From Stenotrophomonas sp. NA06056 (lineage in GTDB: Bacteria > Pseudomonadota > Gammaproteobacteria > Xanthomonadales > Xanthomonadaceae): DNA of 64,000 nt. The notes under the pieces were generated by a model. That model was not told the origin of the DNA. It saw only the letters and a list, made by a program, of their open reading frames with translations, and did no database searches. Made by a program: the position numbers and the translations under genes. This document shows, piece by piece, positions 45,464-55,155 of this stretch; the first letter of the stretch is position 1, and the number at the start of each line of letters is the position of its first letter. The stretch is taken from NCBI RefSeq assembly GCF_013364355.1, contig NZ_CP054931.1, forward strand, positions 310,001 to 374,000, given 5' to 3'.

Positions 45464-45505
45464 CTCATCCAGCCATGATTAGGTGCCTAATCATGGCTGG
45501 ATGAG
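45464..45505. promoter_or_regulatory. 42-bp perfect palindrome upstream of marR gene (candidate MarR operator)
   Basis: Two 20-bp arms are exact reverse complements with only TG between them; the centre is TTAGGTGCCTAA, the typical core of MarR-family operators. It ends 3 bp before the marR ATG, so it covers the place where the ribosome binding site should be, and a bound repressor or the RNA hairpin would block expression. Confidence 0.72.
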
Positions 45506-45507
45506 TG

Positions 45508-46008
45508 ATGCTTGAGTTGAAACACCAAGCCCTCGTAGAGGAGGCGCAGCGCCGTGGCCACGCCGATGTCGCGCCGCTGCGCCTGTGCTTCCAGTTGCTC
45601 GCCTTGTCCAGCGCGATCGACCGTGACTGTGCTGCACGGTTGGCGCCGCATGGCCTCAGCGAAGGCCGCTTCGTCGTGCTGTTCCTGCTGCACGGTGCCG
45701 GCGGCGTGTTGCCGCCACACGAGCTGGCCGAGCGCGCTGGCGTCACCCGCGCCACCATCAGCGGGTTGCTTGATGGCCTGCAGCGCGACGGCCTGTTGCA
45801 GCGACGCAGCGATGCCGAGGATGGCCGCCGTCTGCAGATCGTGCTGACGGCGCGCGGCAAGCGCCTGGCCGGTGACCTGTTCGACCAGCACACACAATGG
45901 ATCGGCGGACTGTTCAATGGCCTTGATTCCAGCGAACAGGCGCAGCTGTCGCTGCTGCTCGAGAAAGTCTGGCGATACACCGACGCAGGCGAGGAAACAG
46001 GCGCGTGA
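45508..46008 (+). CDS. MarR family transcriptional regulator
   Basis: 166 residues from MLELKHQALVEEAQRRGHAD. Winged HTH at about 60-125 with LPPHELAERAGVTRATISGLLDGLQRDGLLQRR and the wing DAEDGRRLQIVLTARG, flanked by dimerisation helices. No Shine-Dalgarno sequence precedes the ATG; instead a 42-bp palindrome does, so the transcript may be leaderless or autorepressed. The stop overlaps the next start (GTGA), so the AlkC/AlkD-like gene is in the same operon. Confidence 0.9.
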   Translation: MLELKHQALVEEAQRRGHADVAPLRLCFQLLALSSAIDRDCAARLAPHGLSEGRFVVLFLLHGAGGVLPPHELAERAGVTRATISGLLDGLQRDGLLQRRSDAEDGRRLQIVLTARGKRLAGDLFDQHTQWIGGLFNGLDSSEQAQLSLLLEKVWRYTDAGEETGA

Positions 46009-46742
46009 GCACTACCATCGCCACGGCACGTATGCAGGCACTCAATGCTGGCGACGTAGCCAGCACGCATCTGGCCGAGTGCCTTGCGGTGGACTTCGCT
46101 ACGTTGCTGCGGGCGGTGGCACCTGCATTGCCAGCGGCTTCGATACAGCGCATGCACGAAGCCGCAGGCAAGGGCATCACCCAACGCATGGCCTTGACCG
46201 CAGCGCTGCTGCGCAAGGCAGGGCAGGGCGACGTGCAGCACTGGCGGGCGTATCCCTCCGACACCGTGCGGGGATGGGCGTGCTATCTGATCGGCAGTGA
46301 CACGCACGCGACATTGGCTGACAAGCTGCAGGCGATGCGTCCACTGGCCGATGATCCGCACTTCGGTGTGCGCGAATGGGCGTGGTTGGCGCTGCGCAGT
46401 GATATCGTCGCCGCGCCGCTGGAAGCGCTCGCGCTGCTGCATCCCTGGACGCAGCAGCGTTCGCCGTATCTGCGCCGCTTCGCCTGTGAGGCGCTGCGTC
46501 CCCGCGGTGTCTGGGCCACGCACATCGCGCTGTTCAAACAGCACCCCGAACACGTGCTGCCCTTGCTGGAAGTGCTCGCCGATGATCCCGAGCGCTACGT
46601 GCAGGACTCGCTGGGCAATTGGCTGAACGACGCTGGCAAGAGCCAGCCCGATTGGGTGCGAGCCGTATGCACACGCTGGCGGTCAACCCATGACAGCGTC
46701 GCCAACACGTACATCCGCAAGCGTGCGCTGCGCTCGCTGTAA
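46005..46742 (+). CDS. DNA alkylation repeat (HEAT-like) protein
   Basis: 245 residues from a GTG start that overlaps the marR stop. Tandem two-helix repeats follow each other through the whole length (for example HFGVREWAWLALRSDIVA, SPYLRRFACEALRPRGVW, RYVQDSLGNWLNDAGKSQPD), with the block VRGWACYLIG, as in the AlkC/AlkD DNA glycosylase superfamily. These remove alkylated bases without base flipping. Whether this one is a glycosylase or only a structural relative cannot be decided from the sequence. Control by the MarR protein is likely. Confidence 0.82.
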   Translation: MSTTIATARMQALNAGDVASTHLAECLAVDFATLLRAVAPALPAASIQRMHEAAGKGITQRMALTAALLRKAGQGDVQHWRAYPSDTVRGWACYLIGSDTHATLADKLQAMRPLADDPHFGVREWAWLALRSDIVAAPLEALALLHPWTQQRSPYLRRFACEALRPRGVWATHIALFKQHPEHVLPLLEVLADDPERYVQDSLGNWLNDAGKSQPDWVRAVCTRWRSTHDSVANTYIRKRALRSL

Positions 46743-46816
46743 TGCCGCACCGTTCACCCGTTCCCCGCCGATGCCGGCCGATCGCCGGCAACTCCATCAC
46801 CCTCAAGGAAGACCCC

Positions 46817-47155
46817 ATGTCCCACCTCCTCATCGAGCTGTACACAGCGACGCCGGCCTGGAAAGCACTCTCTGCCGAACAGCGGAATGCCTTCTTCATC
46901 CGCATCGGCGCCGGCATGCAGCAACTCGACCCTGCATGCGTCGCACCGTTGGCGATGGGCCGCGTGGCCAGCGAGGTGCCACATGCCAGCGCCGAGCAGT
47001 ACTACGCGGTCTGGCAGTGCGCCAGCGGTGCAGATGCCGATGCTTTGGTGGCGGCTATCAGTGCCACCGGCTGGCATGACTACTTCGCCACCACCAATGC
47101 GGTGGGCGCCGTGGATGCGATGGCCCAGCACCTGGCGGACCTCGCAGCGCTGTAA
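46817..47155 (+). CDS. Small protein of unknown function (DUF6616-like)
   Basis: 112 residues from MSHLLIELYTATPAWKALS with AGGAAG 6 bp before the ATG. It appears as a single alpha-beta domain: strand, helix rich in Glu/Gln, strand (YYAVWQCASGADADALVAAI), and ends in a helix. The pattern resembles ferredoxin-like dimeric barrel proteins and what I recall as DUF6616. Probably in the same transcript as the DNA alkylation repeat gene, 74 bp upstream. Confidence 0.72.
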   Translation: MSHLLIELYTATPAWKALSAEQRNAFFIRIGAGMQQLDPACVAPLAMGRVASEVPHASAEQYYAVWQCASGADADALVAAISATGWHDYFATTNAVGAVDAMAQHLADLAAL

Positions 47156-47239
47156 TGCGGCCAGCGGTGGCACATGCGCGTGTCATCCATTCCGGGTAAA
47201 GATGGCGCTCGGCCGAATCCATCCGCAGGGAAGTCGAGC

Positions 47240-47500
47240 ATGCAGAGCAAGATCCAGGTGACGCTGTACGGAGCGCTGGGCAGCAGTCCTGCGCTGCAGG
47301 TACCCGGTCTGGAAGGGCCCGTGGTCGCCATCCAGGAAGCCACTCTGCGGCAGCTGGTGTCCGATCTGTATACGGCCCGGTCCATGCTCAACCCCGAACA
47401 GCTGGTTGAGGCCAGGCAGGAACTGGACCGGGTCGTGGAGCGCTGGGTCGACATCCACGAGACGTTGCTGCTGGACGTGGAAGTGCATGGCGGCCGATAG
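47240..47500 (+). CDS. Small hypothetical protein
   Basis: 86 residues from MQSKIQVTLYGALGSSPALQV with GGGAAG 7 bp upstream; the in-frame ATG at 47174 was rejected because the added 22 residues are unstructured and lack a ribosome binding site. A beta N-terminus is followed by an acidic helix (LRQLVSDLYTARSMLNPEQLVEARQELDRV). No family recognised. Confidence 0.65.
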   Translation: MQSKIQVTLYGALGSSPALQVPGLEGPVVAIQEATLRQLVSDLYTARSMLNPEQLVEARQELDRVVERWVDIHETLLLDVEVHGGR

Positions 47501-47536
47501 TCCGCTGAACCGCGCCCGCAGTTGCGGATGAAACAG

Positions 47537-47566
47537 TTGGCACCTGCCAAAACCCTGTGTTATCAA
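47537..47566 (+). promoter_or_regulatory. Candidate sigma-70 promoter of the aroG leader
   Basis: TTGGCA (five of six consensus positions), 18-bp spacer, TATCAA (47561-47566). The predicted start is at about 47572-47575, i.e. at or just before the leader-peptide ATG. The inverted repeat TTGGC-ACCT-GCCAA covers the -35 box. Confidence 0.62.
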
Positions 47567-47574
47567 TACATCCC

Positions 47575-47652
47575 ATGAACGCAGCCCACGCCAGCTTTTA
47601 TTGGTATTACTTTCCGAAGCCCCCGGCGGAGGAAGGATTGCGCTCACCCTGA
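47575..47652 (+). CDS. Aromatic-rich leader peptide of the aroG attenuator
   Basis: A 25-residue ORF (MNAAHASFYWYYFPKPPAEE start) with six aromatic codons in a row: UUU UAU UGG UAU UAC UUU, i.e. Phe-Tyr-Trp-Tyr-Tyr-Phe. It stops at 47652, 24 bp before the terminator stem. All three end products of the pathway are sampled in one peptide, so ribosome stalling on any shortage of charged tRNA-Phe, -Tyr or -Trp would favour antitermination. There is no Shine-Dalgarno sequence and the promoter places the start site at the ATG, so it is probably leaderless. Confidence 0.85.
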   Translation: MNAAHASFYWYYFPKPPAEEGLRSP

Positions 47653-47676
47653 AGAAAGCTTCAGACGCATTCCCGA

Positions 47677-47706
47677 AAGCCGCCAGCGAACCTGGCGGCT
47701 TTTTTC
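47677..47706 (+). terminator. Attenuator terminator upstream of aroG
   Basis: AAGCCGCCAG-CGAAC-CTGGCGGCTT followed by TTTTC: a 10-bp perfect stem and U-run, 47 bp before the aroG ATG. An alternative partner CCGGCGGA (47624-47631) lies inside the leader peptide, just after the aromatic codons, and could form the antiterminator with CCGCC of the stem. Confidence 0.88.
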
Positions 47707-47753
47707 ATGTCGCCACGCTGCGGACCCCCAACGTTCCGTAGAGACCCCCCACC

Positions 47754-48827
47754 ATGCCCCCGCACACCGACGACCTGCGTATCCGCACCATCGAACCGCT
47801 GACACCGCCTGCCCAGCTGCTGGCGATGCTGCCCTGCGATGACGAAGCCTCCGACACCGTCAGCGCCTCGCGCGCGGCCCTGCACCAGATCCTGCACGGC
47901 CGCGACGACCGTCTGGCGGTGGTGGTTGGCCCGTGCTCGATCCACGACCCGAAAGCCGCCATCGAGTACGCGCAGCGCCTGAAGCCGTTGCGCGATGCGC
48001 TGGCCGGCGAGCTGGAAATCGTCATGCGCGTGTACTTCGAGAAGCCGCGCACCACGGTGGGCTGGAAGGGCCTGATCAACGATCCGGACCTGGATGGCAG
48101 CTTCAGGATCGACAAGGGCCTGCGCATCGCCCGTGGCCTGCTGCGCGACATCAACAAGCTGGGCCTGCCGGCCGGTGTCGAGTTCCTCGATGTGATCTCG
48201 CCGCAGTACATCGCTGATCTGGTCGCCTGGGGCGCGATCGGCGCACGTACCACCGAAAGCCAGGTGCATCGCGAGCTGGCCTCGGGGCTGTCGTGCCCCG
48301 TCGGCTTCAAGAACGGCACCGACGGCAACGTCAAGATCGCCGCCGATGCGGTGGGCGCAGCCTCGAACCCGCATCACTTCCTGTCGGTCACCAAGCAGGG
48401 CGGCACCGCCATTGTCTCCACTACCGGTAATCCGGACTGTCATGTGATCCTGCGTGGTGGCAAGCAGCCGAACTACGATGCGGCCAGCGTGGCCGAGGCC
48501 TGCCAGGCGCTGGCCAAGGCCAAGCTGCCGACGCGCCTGATGATCGATGCCAGCCACGCCAACAGCCTGAAGAACCACGAAAACCAGCCCAAGGTGATCG
48601 AAGACATCGCCACCCAGCTGGAAGACGGCGAGCAGCGCATCGTCGGTGTGATGGTCGAAAGCCATCTGGTCGGTGGCCGCCAGGAACTGGTGGAAGGCCA
48701 GCCGCTGGTCTACGGCCAGAGCATCACCGATGGCTGCATTGACTGGGACACCACCGTGACGGTGCTGGAGCGGCTGGCGGCTGCCGTGCGCGCCCGCCGC
48801 GAAGTGAAGGTGTCCGAGGCCGCCTGA
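47754..48827 (+). CDS. aroG: 3-Deoxy-7-phosphoheptulonate synthase (class I DAHP synthase)
   Basis: 357 residues with the family blocks VVVGPCSIHDPKAAIEYA, MRVYFEKPRTTVGWKGLINDP, IGARTTESQVHRELASGLSCPVGFKNGTDG, and SHANSLKNHENQP, DGCIDWD at the end. It condenses phosphoenolpyruvate and erythrose-4-phosphate, the entry step of the shikimate pathway. Whether it is Phe-, Tyr- or Trp-sensitive cannot be read with confidence. It is controlled by the attenuator directly upstream and followed by a SMAG element. Confidence 0.95.
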   Translation: MPPHTDDLRIRTIEPLTPPAQLLAMLPCDDEASDTVSASRAALHQILHGRDDRLAVVVGPCSIHDPKAAIEYAQRLKPLRDALAGELEIVMRVYFEKPRTTVGWKGLINDPDLDGSFRIDKGLRIARGLLRDINKLGLPAGVEFLDVISPQYIADLVAWGAIGARTTESQVHRELASGLSCPVGFKNGTDGNVKIAADAVGAASNPHHFLSVTKQGGTAIVSTTGNPDCHVILRGGKQPNYDAASVAEACQALAKAKLPTRLMIDASHANSLKNHENQPKVIEDIATQLEDGEQRIVGVMVESHLVGGRQELVEGQPLVYGQSITDGCIDWDTTVTVLERLAAAVRARREVKVSEAA

Positions 48828-48981
48828 GCGCGGCACGTGTGTGGATGGCGGCCAGCGCCTGCGGGGGTGCGGCCGCGATCAGGGCCGGTCGGAGTTGGAG
48901 ACCGGCCCGTCTGCACCGGCGATGCGCCTGGCGCTGCGTATGTACGACAGCGCCAGGTACATCGCCGGGGTGGTGTGAACA

Positions 48982-49004
48982 GTAGATCCACGCCACGCGT
49001 GGAT
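48982..49004 (+). repeat. SMAG element between aroG and smeK
   Basis: GTAG header followed by ATCCACG-CCACG-CGTGGAT, 18 bp before the convergent smeK stop. Confidence 0.8.
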
Positions 49005-49021
49005 GATCTGCCCGACTCCGT

Positions 49022-52000
49022 TCACTGCTTCGCCCGCAGCCTCGCCAACGCCAGATACATCGCGGGTGTCGTGTACAACGTCAACCACTGGCTGACCAGC
49101 AACCCGCCGACAATCGCGATACCCAACGGCTGCCGCATTTCCCAACCTTCGCCGTTGGCCAGCATCAGCGGCAACGTGCCCAGCAGTGCCGCCAGCGAGG
49201 TCATCAGGATCGGGCGCAGGCGCAGTCGTGCCGCTTCCATCACCGCATCCTGCGCACTCAGCCCGCGGCGTTCACCGGCGAGAGCGAAGTCGACCAGCAG
49301 GATGGTGTTCTTCATCACCACGCCCACCAGCAGGAACAGGCCCAACAACGCGATCAGGTTCAGTTCGTTGCCGAACAGCCACAGCGCCAGCAGCGCGCCG
49401 ATACCGGCCGACGGCAGCGTGGACAGGATCACCAGCGGCTGCAGGAAGCTCTCGTAGAGGATGCCCAGCACCAAGTACACCGCCAGCGTCGCACCCAGCA
49501 CCAGCCACAACTGGCGCGACCGCAGCTGCTCCAGGCCGCCGGCCTCGCCGGACAGCTTGGCCTGCACCGAACGCGGCAGCATCAGCTTGGCCATCGCCGC
49601 ATCAATGGCCTGCGTGGCCTGCTCCAGCCCCACACCCGGTGCCAGCGCGAACTCGATCCAGATCGAGGCGAACTGCTCGCTGTGGTACACGCGGTCCGGC
49701 GCCATGCCGTAGCGCCAGCTGGCGATGCTCGACAGTGGAATGCGCTGGCCGCTGCCGTCGATCACCTGCAGCCGTGCCAAGGTGCCTGGGTCCTGGGTGT
49801 GCTTCGGGTCCAGCTCCATCACCACCCGGTACTGGTTGAGGCTGTCGTACAGGGTGGCGACCTGGCGCTGGCTGAAAGAGTTGTTGAGCATATTGGCCAC
49901 GGTGCGCAGGTCCACACCGTGGCGCGCAGCGGCCTCGCGGTCGATGTCCAGCATCACCTGGCGCATGCCGGCTTCACCCTGCGCTTCCACGTCCACCAGT
50001 TCCGGCAGGCCGCGCAGTGCAGCAGCGACCTTCGGTGCCCATTGGCGCAATGGGGCGCTGTCGCCCGACAGCAACTGGAACTCGTACTTGCCGCTGCTGC
50101 CGGCGCCTTCCAGGCGGATATCCTGGTCCACCCACAGATAGAGGTTGCCACCAGGCAACTTGGGCAGTCGTGCGCGCAGGCGGTCGATCACCTGCTGGCT
50201 GGAGACGCCACGCTCGGCCAGCGGCTTCATCTTGATCATGATGAAGGCGTTGTTGACCCCGTTGCTGCCTCCGATATACCCGATGATGTCCTCGATGGCC
50301 GGGTCGGACAGCAGCAGTCTGCGGTAGGCATCGATCTTCGGCTGCATCGCCTGGAAAGACAGGCCGTCATCGCCACGCGCGAAGCCGCGCAGCTGTGCGG
50401 TGTCCTGCTGCGGCACGATGCCCTTGGGCACCTGCTGGAACAGCCAGGCATTGAGTGCGATCACTGCCACGAAGGCCAGCAAGGGCCAGCGCAGGTGCCG
50501 CAGGCTGGCCTGCAGGGTGCGCAGATAGGCGCCACGCACGCGCTCGAACAGCGCGTTGCTGCCACGCTGCCAGCGCGACGGTTGTTGCGCGTCATCGACG
50601 AACAGGCGCGCACACAGCATCGGCACCAGGCTGAGTGCCACCAGCACCGACACCGTCATCGCCGCCACCAGAGTCAGCGAGAATTCGCGGAACAGGCGCT
50701 CGACGAAATCGTCGAGGAACAGGATCGAGATGAACACCACCGCCAGCGCCAGGTTCATCGACAGCAGGGTGGCACCCACTTCCGAGGCGCCGCGTACTGC
50801 CGCTTGCCAACGGTCTGCACCCAGCTCGCGATGGCGCGCGATGTTTTCCAGCACCACGATGGCGTCGTCCACCACCAGCACCGCCGCCACGATCAGGGCC
50901 ATCAGAGAGAGTGTATTGAGCGAAAAGTCCATCAGTGCGATCAGCGCCAGCGTGCCGAACAGCACCACCGGAATCGCCACGCTGGGTACCAGTGCGGCAC
51001 GCCAGTGCCCGAGGAAACCGAGCACCACCAGCACTACCAGCGCGATCGCCAGCAGCAGGGTCACTTCTGCTTCGTGCAGGGTGGCGCGGATCACCGGCGA
51101 GCGGTCCATCACCAGCTGCATGTCCACCGTGCTCGGCAGCAGGGCGTGCAGTTGCGGCAGCTGCGCCTGGATCGCATCGACGGTGGCGATGATGTTGGCA
51201 CCGGGCTGGCGGCTGACGATCAGCAGCACGGCCGGGCGTTCGTTGTGGAAGCCACTGGCATAGCGGTCTTCCACGCCATCGGCGACGGCGGCGACATCGC
51301 CCAGCCGCAGCAGGCGGCCATCACTGGCCTTCAGCGCCAGCTGGCGATACTGCGCGGCCTGGCGCAGCTGCAGTGGCGCTTCCAGTTGCCAGTGCTGCTG
51401 CGCGCCGGCAACGGCACCCAGCGGTCGCACCGCGTTGGCGCGACTGATCGCTTGCGCCACGTCTTCCAGTGCCAGGCCCGCATGATTGAGGGCATTGGGG
51501 TCCAGCGACACGCGGACTGCCGGCAGCGCGCTGCCGCCTACCTGCACTTCGCCCACGCCCGGCACCTGCGACAGCTTCTGCGCCAGCACGGTCGAACCGA
51601 GGTCGTACAGCTGGCCTGGCGAGAGCGTATCGGAGGTCAATGCCAGTGCCAGGATCGGCGCCTGCGACGGGTTGACCTTGCGGTACTGCGGCATGCCGGG
51701 CATGCCGCTGGGCAGCTGGCCACGGGCGAGGTTGATCGCCGCCTGCACTTCTCGCGCGGCCTCGTCGATATCGCGGCCGAGCACGAACTTCAGTTCGATC
51801 TGGGTTTGCCCCTGGGTGCTGGCCGAATCAATGCGCGAGATGCCGGGCAGGCTGCCCAGTGCACGCTCCAGCGGCGTGGCGACGGTGGCCGCCATCGATT
51901 CGGGCGAGGCGCCGGGCAGGCTGGCACTGACTTCAATGGCGGGGTAATCGACCTGCGGCAACGGCGCCACCGGCAACAATCGCAATGCCAGCAGGCCAGC

Positions 52001-52081
52001 CAACACCAGTGCCACGGCCAGCAGGATCGTGGCCACCGGGCGCTGCACGCAGGCCTGTGCCAGGCGCGCGACAGGGGTCAT
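49022..52081 (-). CDS. smeK: RND efflux pump permease, MdtC-like (second of a pair)
   Basis: 1019 residues: twelve helices in two halves, each with a large periplasmic loop of about 300 residues. Family landmarks are the N-terminal [21 protein letters not shown], the helix-4 proton relay [11 protein letters not shown] with its two Asp, and [14 protein letters not shown]. The order adaptor, permease, permease with 4-bp overlaps is unique to MdtABC-type pumps, in which MdtB and MdtC form a mixed trimer. In S. maltophilia the only system with two permeases is SmeIJK, hence the name; the match is from memory of the operon layout. Confidence 0.88.
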   Translation of the reverse strand: MTPVARLAQACVQRPVATILLAVALVLAGLLALRLLPVAPLPQVDYPAIEVSASLPGASPESMAATVATPLERALGSLPGISRIDSASTQGQTQIELKFVLGRDIDEAAREVQAAINLARGQLPSGMPGMPQYRKVNPSQAPILALALTSDTLSPGQLYDLGSTVLAQKLSQVPGVGEVQVGGSALPAVRVSLDPNALNHAGLALEDVAQAISRANAVRPLGAVAGAQQHWQLEAPLQLRQAAQYRQLALKASDGRLLRLGDVAAVADGVEDRYASGFHNERPAVLLIVSRQPGANIIATVDAIQAQLPQLHALLPSTVDMQLVMDRSPVIRATLHEAEVTLLLAIALVVLVVLGFLGHWRAALVPSVAIPVVLFGTLALIALMDFSLNTLSLMALIVAAVLVVDDAIVVLENIARHRELGADRWQAAVRGASEVGATLLSMNLALAVVFISILFLDDFVERLFREFSLTLVAAMTVSVLVALSLVPMLCARLFVDDAQQPSRWQRGSNALFERVRGAYLRTLQASLRHLRWPLLAFVAVIALNAWLFQQVPKGIVPQQDTAQLRGFARGDDGLSFQAMQPKIDAYRRLLLSDPAIEDIIGYIGGSNGVNNAFIMIKMKPLAERGVSSQQVIDRLRARLPKLPGGNLYLWVDQDIRLEGAGSSGKYEFQLLSGDSAPLRQWAPKVAAALRGLPELVDVEAQGEAGMRQVMLDIDREAAARHGVDLRTVANMLNNSFSQRQVATLYDSLNQYRVVMELDPKHTQDPGTLARLQVIDGSGQRIPLSSIASWRYGMAPDRVYHSEQFASIWIEFALAPGVGLEQATQAIDAAMAKLMLPRSVQAKLSGEAGGLEQLRSRQLWLVLGATLAVYLVLGILYESFLQPLVILSTLPSAGIGALLALWLFGNELNLIALLGLFLLVGVVMKNTILLVDFALAGERRGLSAQDAVMEAARLRLRPILMTSLAALLGTLPLMLANGEGWEMRQPLGIAIVGGLLVSQWLTLYTTPAMYLALARLRAKQ

Positions 52082-55000
52082 GCGCTGGCCTCGTCAGCCG
52101 TTGCAGGTGCCGCCGCGCGGCCACGCTGCAGACGGTCGAAGGCCAGGTAGATCACCGGCGTGGTGAACAGGGTCAATACCTGGCTGACCAGCAGGCCACC
52201 CACCATCACCCAGCCCAGCGGCTGCCGCAGTTCGGCGCCCGAGCCACTGGCCAGCATCAGCGGTACCGCGCCGAACAACGCAGCCAGGGTGGTCATCAGG
52301 ATCGGCCGGAAGCGCAGCAGCGCCGCCTGGTGGATCGCCTCACGCGGGCGCATGCCGCGCGTGCGCTGCGCGTCCAGCGCGAAGTCGATCATCATGATTG
52401 CGTTCTTCTTCACCAGGCCGATGAGCAGCACGATGCCGATCACCGCGATCAGGTCCAGGCTGCGTCCGCTCACCCACAGCGCGGCCAAGGCACCTACGGT
52501 CGCCGAGGGCAGGGTGGACAGGATGGTGATGGGATGGATGAAGCTCTCGTAGAGCACGCCCAGCACGATGTACATCACCACCACCGCGGCCAGGATCAGC
52601 CACAGCGTGCTCGACAGCGAGCTGCTGAAGGCCGCCGCCGCACCCTGCAGGCGCAATTCGATGCTCTGCGGCAATGCCACCTGTACCTGTGCGGCATGCA
52701 CCGCATCCACCGCTTCGCCCAGCGACGCGCCGGGCGCAAGGTTGAACGACAGCGTGGCCGCCGGGAACTGGCCGACATGGTTGCGCAACAGCGCCGTCGG
52801 TCCCTGCTCGACGCGCGCCACCGCGCCCAGCGGCACGGTCTGGCCGTTGCTGCTGCGCACGCGCAGGCCGGTGATCGCCTCCGGCCCCGGTTGCCGCGCC
52901 GGATCGGCCTCCAGCACCACCCGGTACTGGCTGGCCTGGGTGAAGATGGTGGAGATCTGCCGTTGCCCGTAGGCGTCGTACAGTGCGTCGGCCACCGCTT
53001 CCACACTCACTCCCAGGCGTGCGGCCGCATCGCGGTCGATGCTCACCTTGGCCTGTCGGCCCTGCATCTGCAGGTCGCTGGCCACATCGCGCAGCGCTGG
53101 CGACTGGCGAAGCACGTGCAGCAGCTTCGGTGTCCAGGTCTCCAGCGTCTGCAGGTCGGGCGTGGTCAGGGTGAACTGGTACTGGTTGCGGCTGATGCGG
53201 TCTTCGATGCCCAGCTCCTGCACGGGTTGCAGGTACAGGGTGATGCCGGGAATCCTGGCCACGCGCTGCTGCAGCCGCGCCATCACTACATCGGCGCTCT
53301 CCCGCTCGCCGTGGGGCTTCAGTTCGATCAGCAGGCGGCCTGTGTTGAGGGCGGCATTGTTGCCGTCCACACCGATGTAGGAGGACAGGCTGGCCACGGC
53401 CGGGTCCTGTTCGATGGCTGTGGCCAGGGCAAGCTGGCGCTCGCGCATGGCCTGGAACGAAATCGCCTGCGGGGCTTCGCTGATGCCCTGCACCAGGCCG
53501 GCATCCTGCACCGGGAAGAAGCCCTTGGGCACGGCGAAATACAGCGCTACGGTCAGTGCGAGGGTGGCGACCGTCGCCAGCAGCATCAGCGGCTGGCGCT
53601 GCAGCACCCAGCGCAGCTGGCGGTCGTAGACGGCAATGATGCGGTCGAAGACGTCCGGTGAAGCGGCCTGCTTCGCATGCGGCTTCAGGAAGCGCGCGCA
53701 CAACATCGGCGTCAAGGTCAGCGACACCAGCAGCGAAATGCCGATGGCCACCGCCAGCGTCACCGCGAACTCATGGAACAGCGCACCCACCAGGTCGGCC
53801 ATGAACAGCAACGGGATCAGCACCGCGATCAACGAGACCGTCAGCGAGACCAGGGTGAAGCCAATCTCGCTGGCACCCTTCAGCGCCGCCTCGCGCGGGC
53901 TTTCACCGTCTTCCAGGTGGCGGGCGATGTTTTCCAGCATCACGATCGCATCGTCCACCACGAAGCCGGTGGCAATGGTCAGCGCCATCAGCGTGAGGTT
54001 GTTGAGCGAATAGCCGGCCAGCAGCATCACCGCGAAGGTGCCGACCAGCGACAGCGGCACCGCGATGCTGGGAATCAACGTGGCCGGCAGGTTGCGCAGG
54101 AACACCCAGGTCACCAGCACCACCAGCGCGATGGCCAGCACCAGCTCCTTCTGTACGCCGCGCACGGACGCACGGATCGATTCGGTGCGGTCGCTGAGCA
54201 CGCTCATCTGCACGCCGGCCGGCAGCGTGGCCTGCAGCTGCGGCAGCAACGCACGCACCTGTTCGACCACGGCGATGACGTTCGCACCGGGTTGGCGCTG
54301 GATGTTCACCAGCACTGCCGGGGTGGTGCCGCTCCATGCGGCCAACTGGCGGTTCTCGGCACCATCGGTGATGGTGGCCACATCGCCCAGCCGCAGCGGT
54401 GCACCGTCGCGCCAGGCCAGCACCAGTGCGCGGTACTCGGCCACGCTGCGCATCTGGTCGTTGGCATCGAGCATCACCGCGCGGATCGGGCCATCGAAGC
54501 TGCCCTTGGGCAGGTTGACGTTGGCCGCAGCGATCGCGGTGCGGATATGGTCCATGCCCAGGTTGTTGGCGGCCAGTGCGCCCGGATTGACCTGGATGCG
54601 CACGGCAGGGCGCTGGCCACCGGCCAGGCTGACCAGACCGACACCCGGAAGCTGTGCCAGCCGCTGGGCGATGCGGGTGTCGACCAGATCATGCACCTGT
54701 GGCAGCGACAGACCCTGCGAGGTCACCGCCAGGGTCAGGATCGGCGTGTCGGCCGGATTGACCTTGCGGTACACCGGCGGCACCGGCAGGTCGCCGGGCA
54801 GGAAGCTGCCGGCTGCGTTGATCGCCGCCTGCACGTCCTGTTCGGCAACGCCCAGCGACACCTCCAGGCCGAACTGCAGGGTGATCACCGAGGCGCCACC
54901 GGAACTGGTGGACGACAGCTGTTTCAGGCCGGGAATCTGCCCGAGCTGGCGTTCCAGCGGCGCAGTGATGGTGCGCGTAGTCAGCTCCGGGCTGGCGCCG

Positions 55001-55155
55001 GGGTACAGCGTGGTGATCTGGATGATCGGGTAGTCGACCTGCGGCAGCGCCGCCACCGGCAGCAGGCGATAGGCCAGTATCCCGGACAGCAGCAGCGCCA
55101 CCATCAGCAGCGTGGTGGCGACCGGGCGCAGGATGAAGGCACGCGAGAGGTTCAT
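52078..55155 (-). CDS. smeJ: RND efflux pump permease, MdtB-like (first of a pair)
   Basis: 1025 residues with the same RND layout as its partner ([59 protein letters not shown]) and about half of the residues alike. It overlaps the adaptor gene upstream and the second permease downstream by 4 bp each. MdtBC-type pumps export bile salts, novobiocin and other amphiphiles using proton motive force; SmeJ/SmeK have been tied to aminoglycoside and tetracycline tolerance and to envelope stress. The proton-relay Asp pair is present. Confidence 0.9.
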   Translation of the reverse strand: MNLSRAFILRPVATTLLMVALLLSGILAYRLLPVAALPQVDYPIIQITTLYPGASPELTTRTITAPLERQLGQIPGLKQLSSTSSGGASVITLQFGLEVSLGVAEQDVQAAINAAGSFLPGDLPVPPVYRKVNPADTPILTLAVTSQGLSLPQVHDLVDTRIAQRLAQLPGVGLVSLAGGQRPAVRIQVNPGALAANNLGMDHIRTAIAAANVNLPKGSFDGPIRAVMLDANDQMRSVAEYRALVLAWRDGAPLRLGDVATITDGAENRQLAAWSGTTPAVLVNIQRQPGANVIAVVEQVRALLPQLQATLPAGVQMSVLSDRTESIRASVRGVQKELVLAIALVVLVTWVFLRNLPATLIPSIAVPLSLVGTFAVMLLAGYSLNNLTLMALTIATGFVVDDAIVMLENIARHLEDGESPREAALKGASEIGFTLVSLTVSLIAVLIPLLFMADLVGALFHEFAVTLAVAIGISLLVSLTLTPMLCARFLKPHAKQAASPDVFDRIIAVYDRQLRWVLQRQPLMLLATVATLALTVALYFAVPKGFFPVQDAGLVQGISEAPQAISFQAMRERQLALATAIEQDPAVASLSSYIGVDGNNAALNTGRLLIELKPHGERESADVVMARLQQRVARIPGITLYLQPVQELGIEDRISRNQYQFTLTTPDLQTLETWTPKLLHVLRQSPALRDVASDLQMQGRQAKVSIDRDAAARLGVSVEAVADALYDAYGQRQISTIFTQASQYRVVLEADPARQPGPEAITGLRVRSSNGQTVPLGAVARVEQGPTALLRNHVGQFPAATLSFNLAPGASLGEAVDAVHAAQVQVALPQSIELRLQGAAAAFSSSLSSTLWLILAAVVVMYIVLGVLYESFIHPITILSTLPSATVGALAALWVSGRSLDLIAVIGIVLLIGLVKKNAIMMIDFALDAQRTRGMRPREAIHQAALLRFRPILMTTLAALFGAVPLMLASGSGAELRQPLGWVMVGGLLVSQVLTLFTTPVIYLAFDRLQRGRAAAPATADEASA

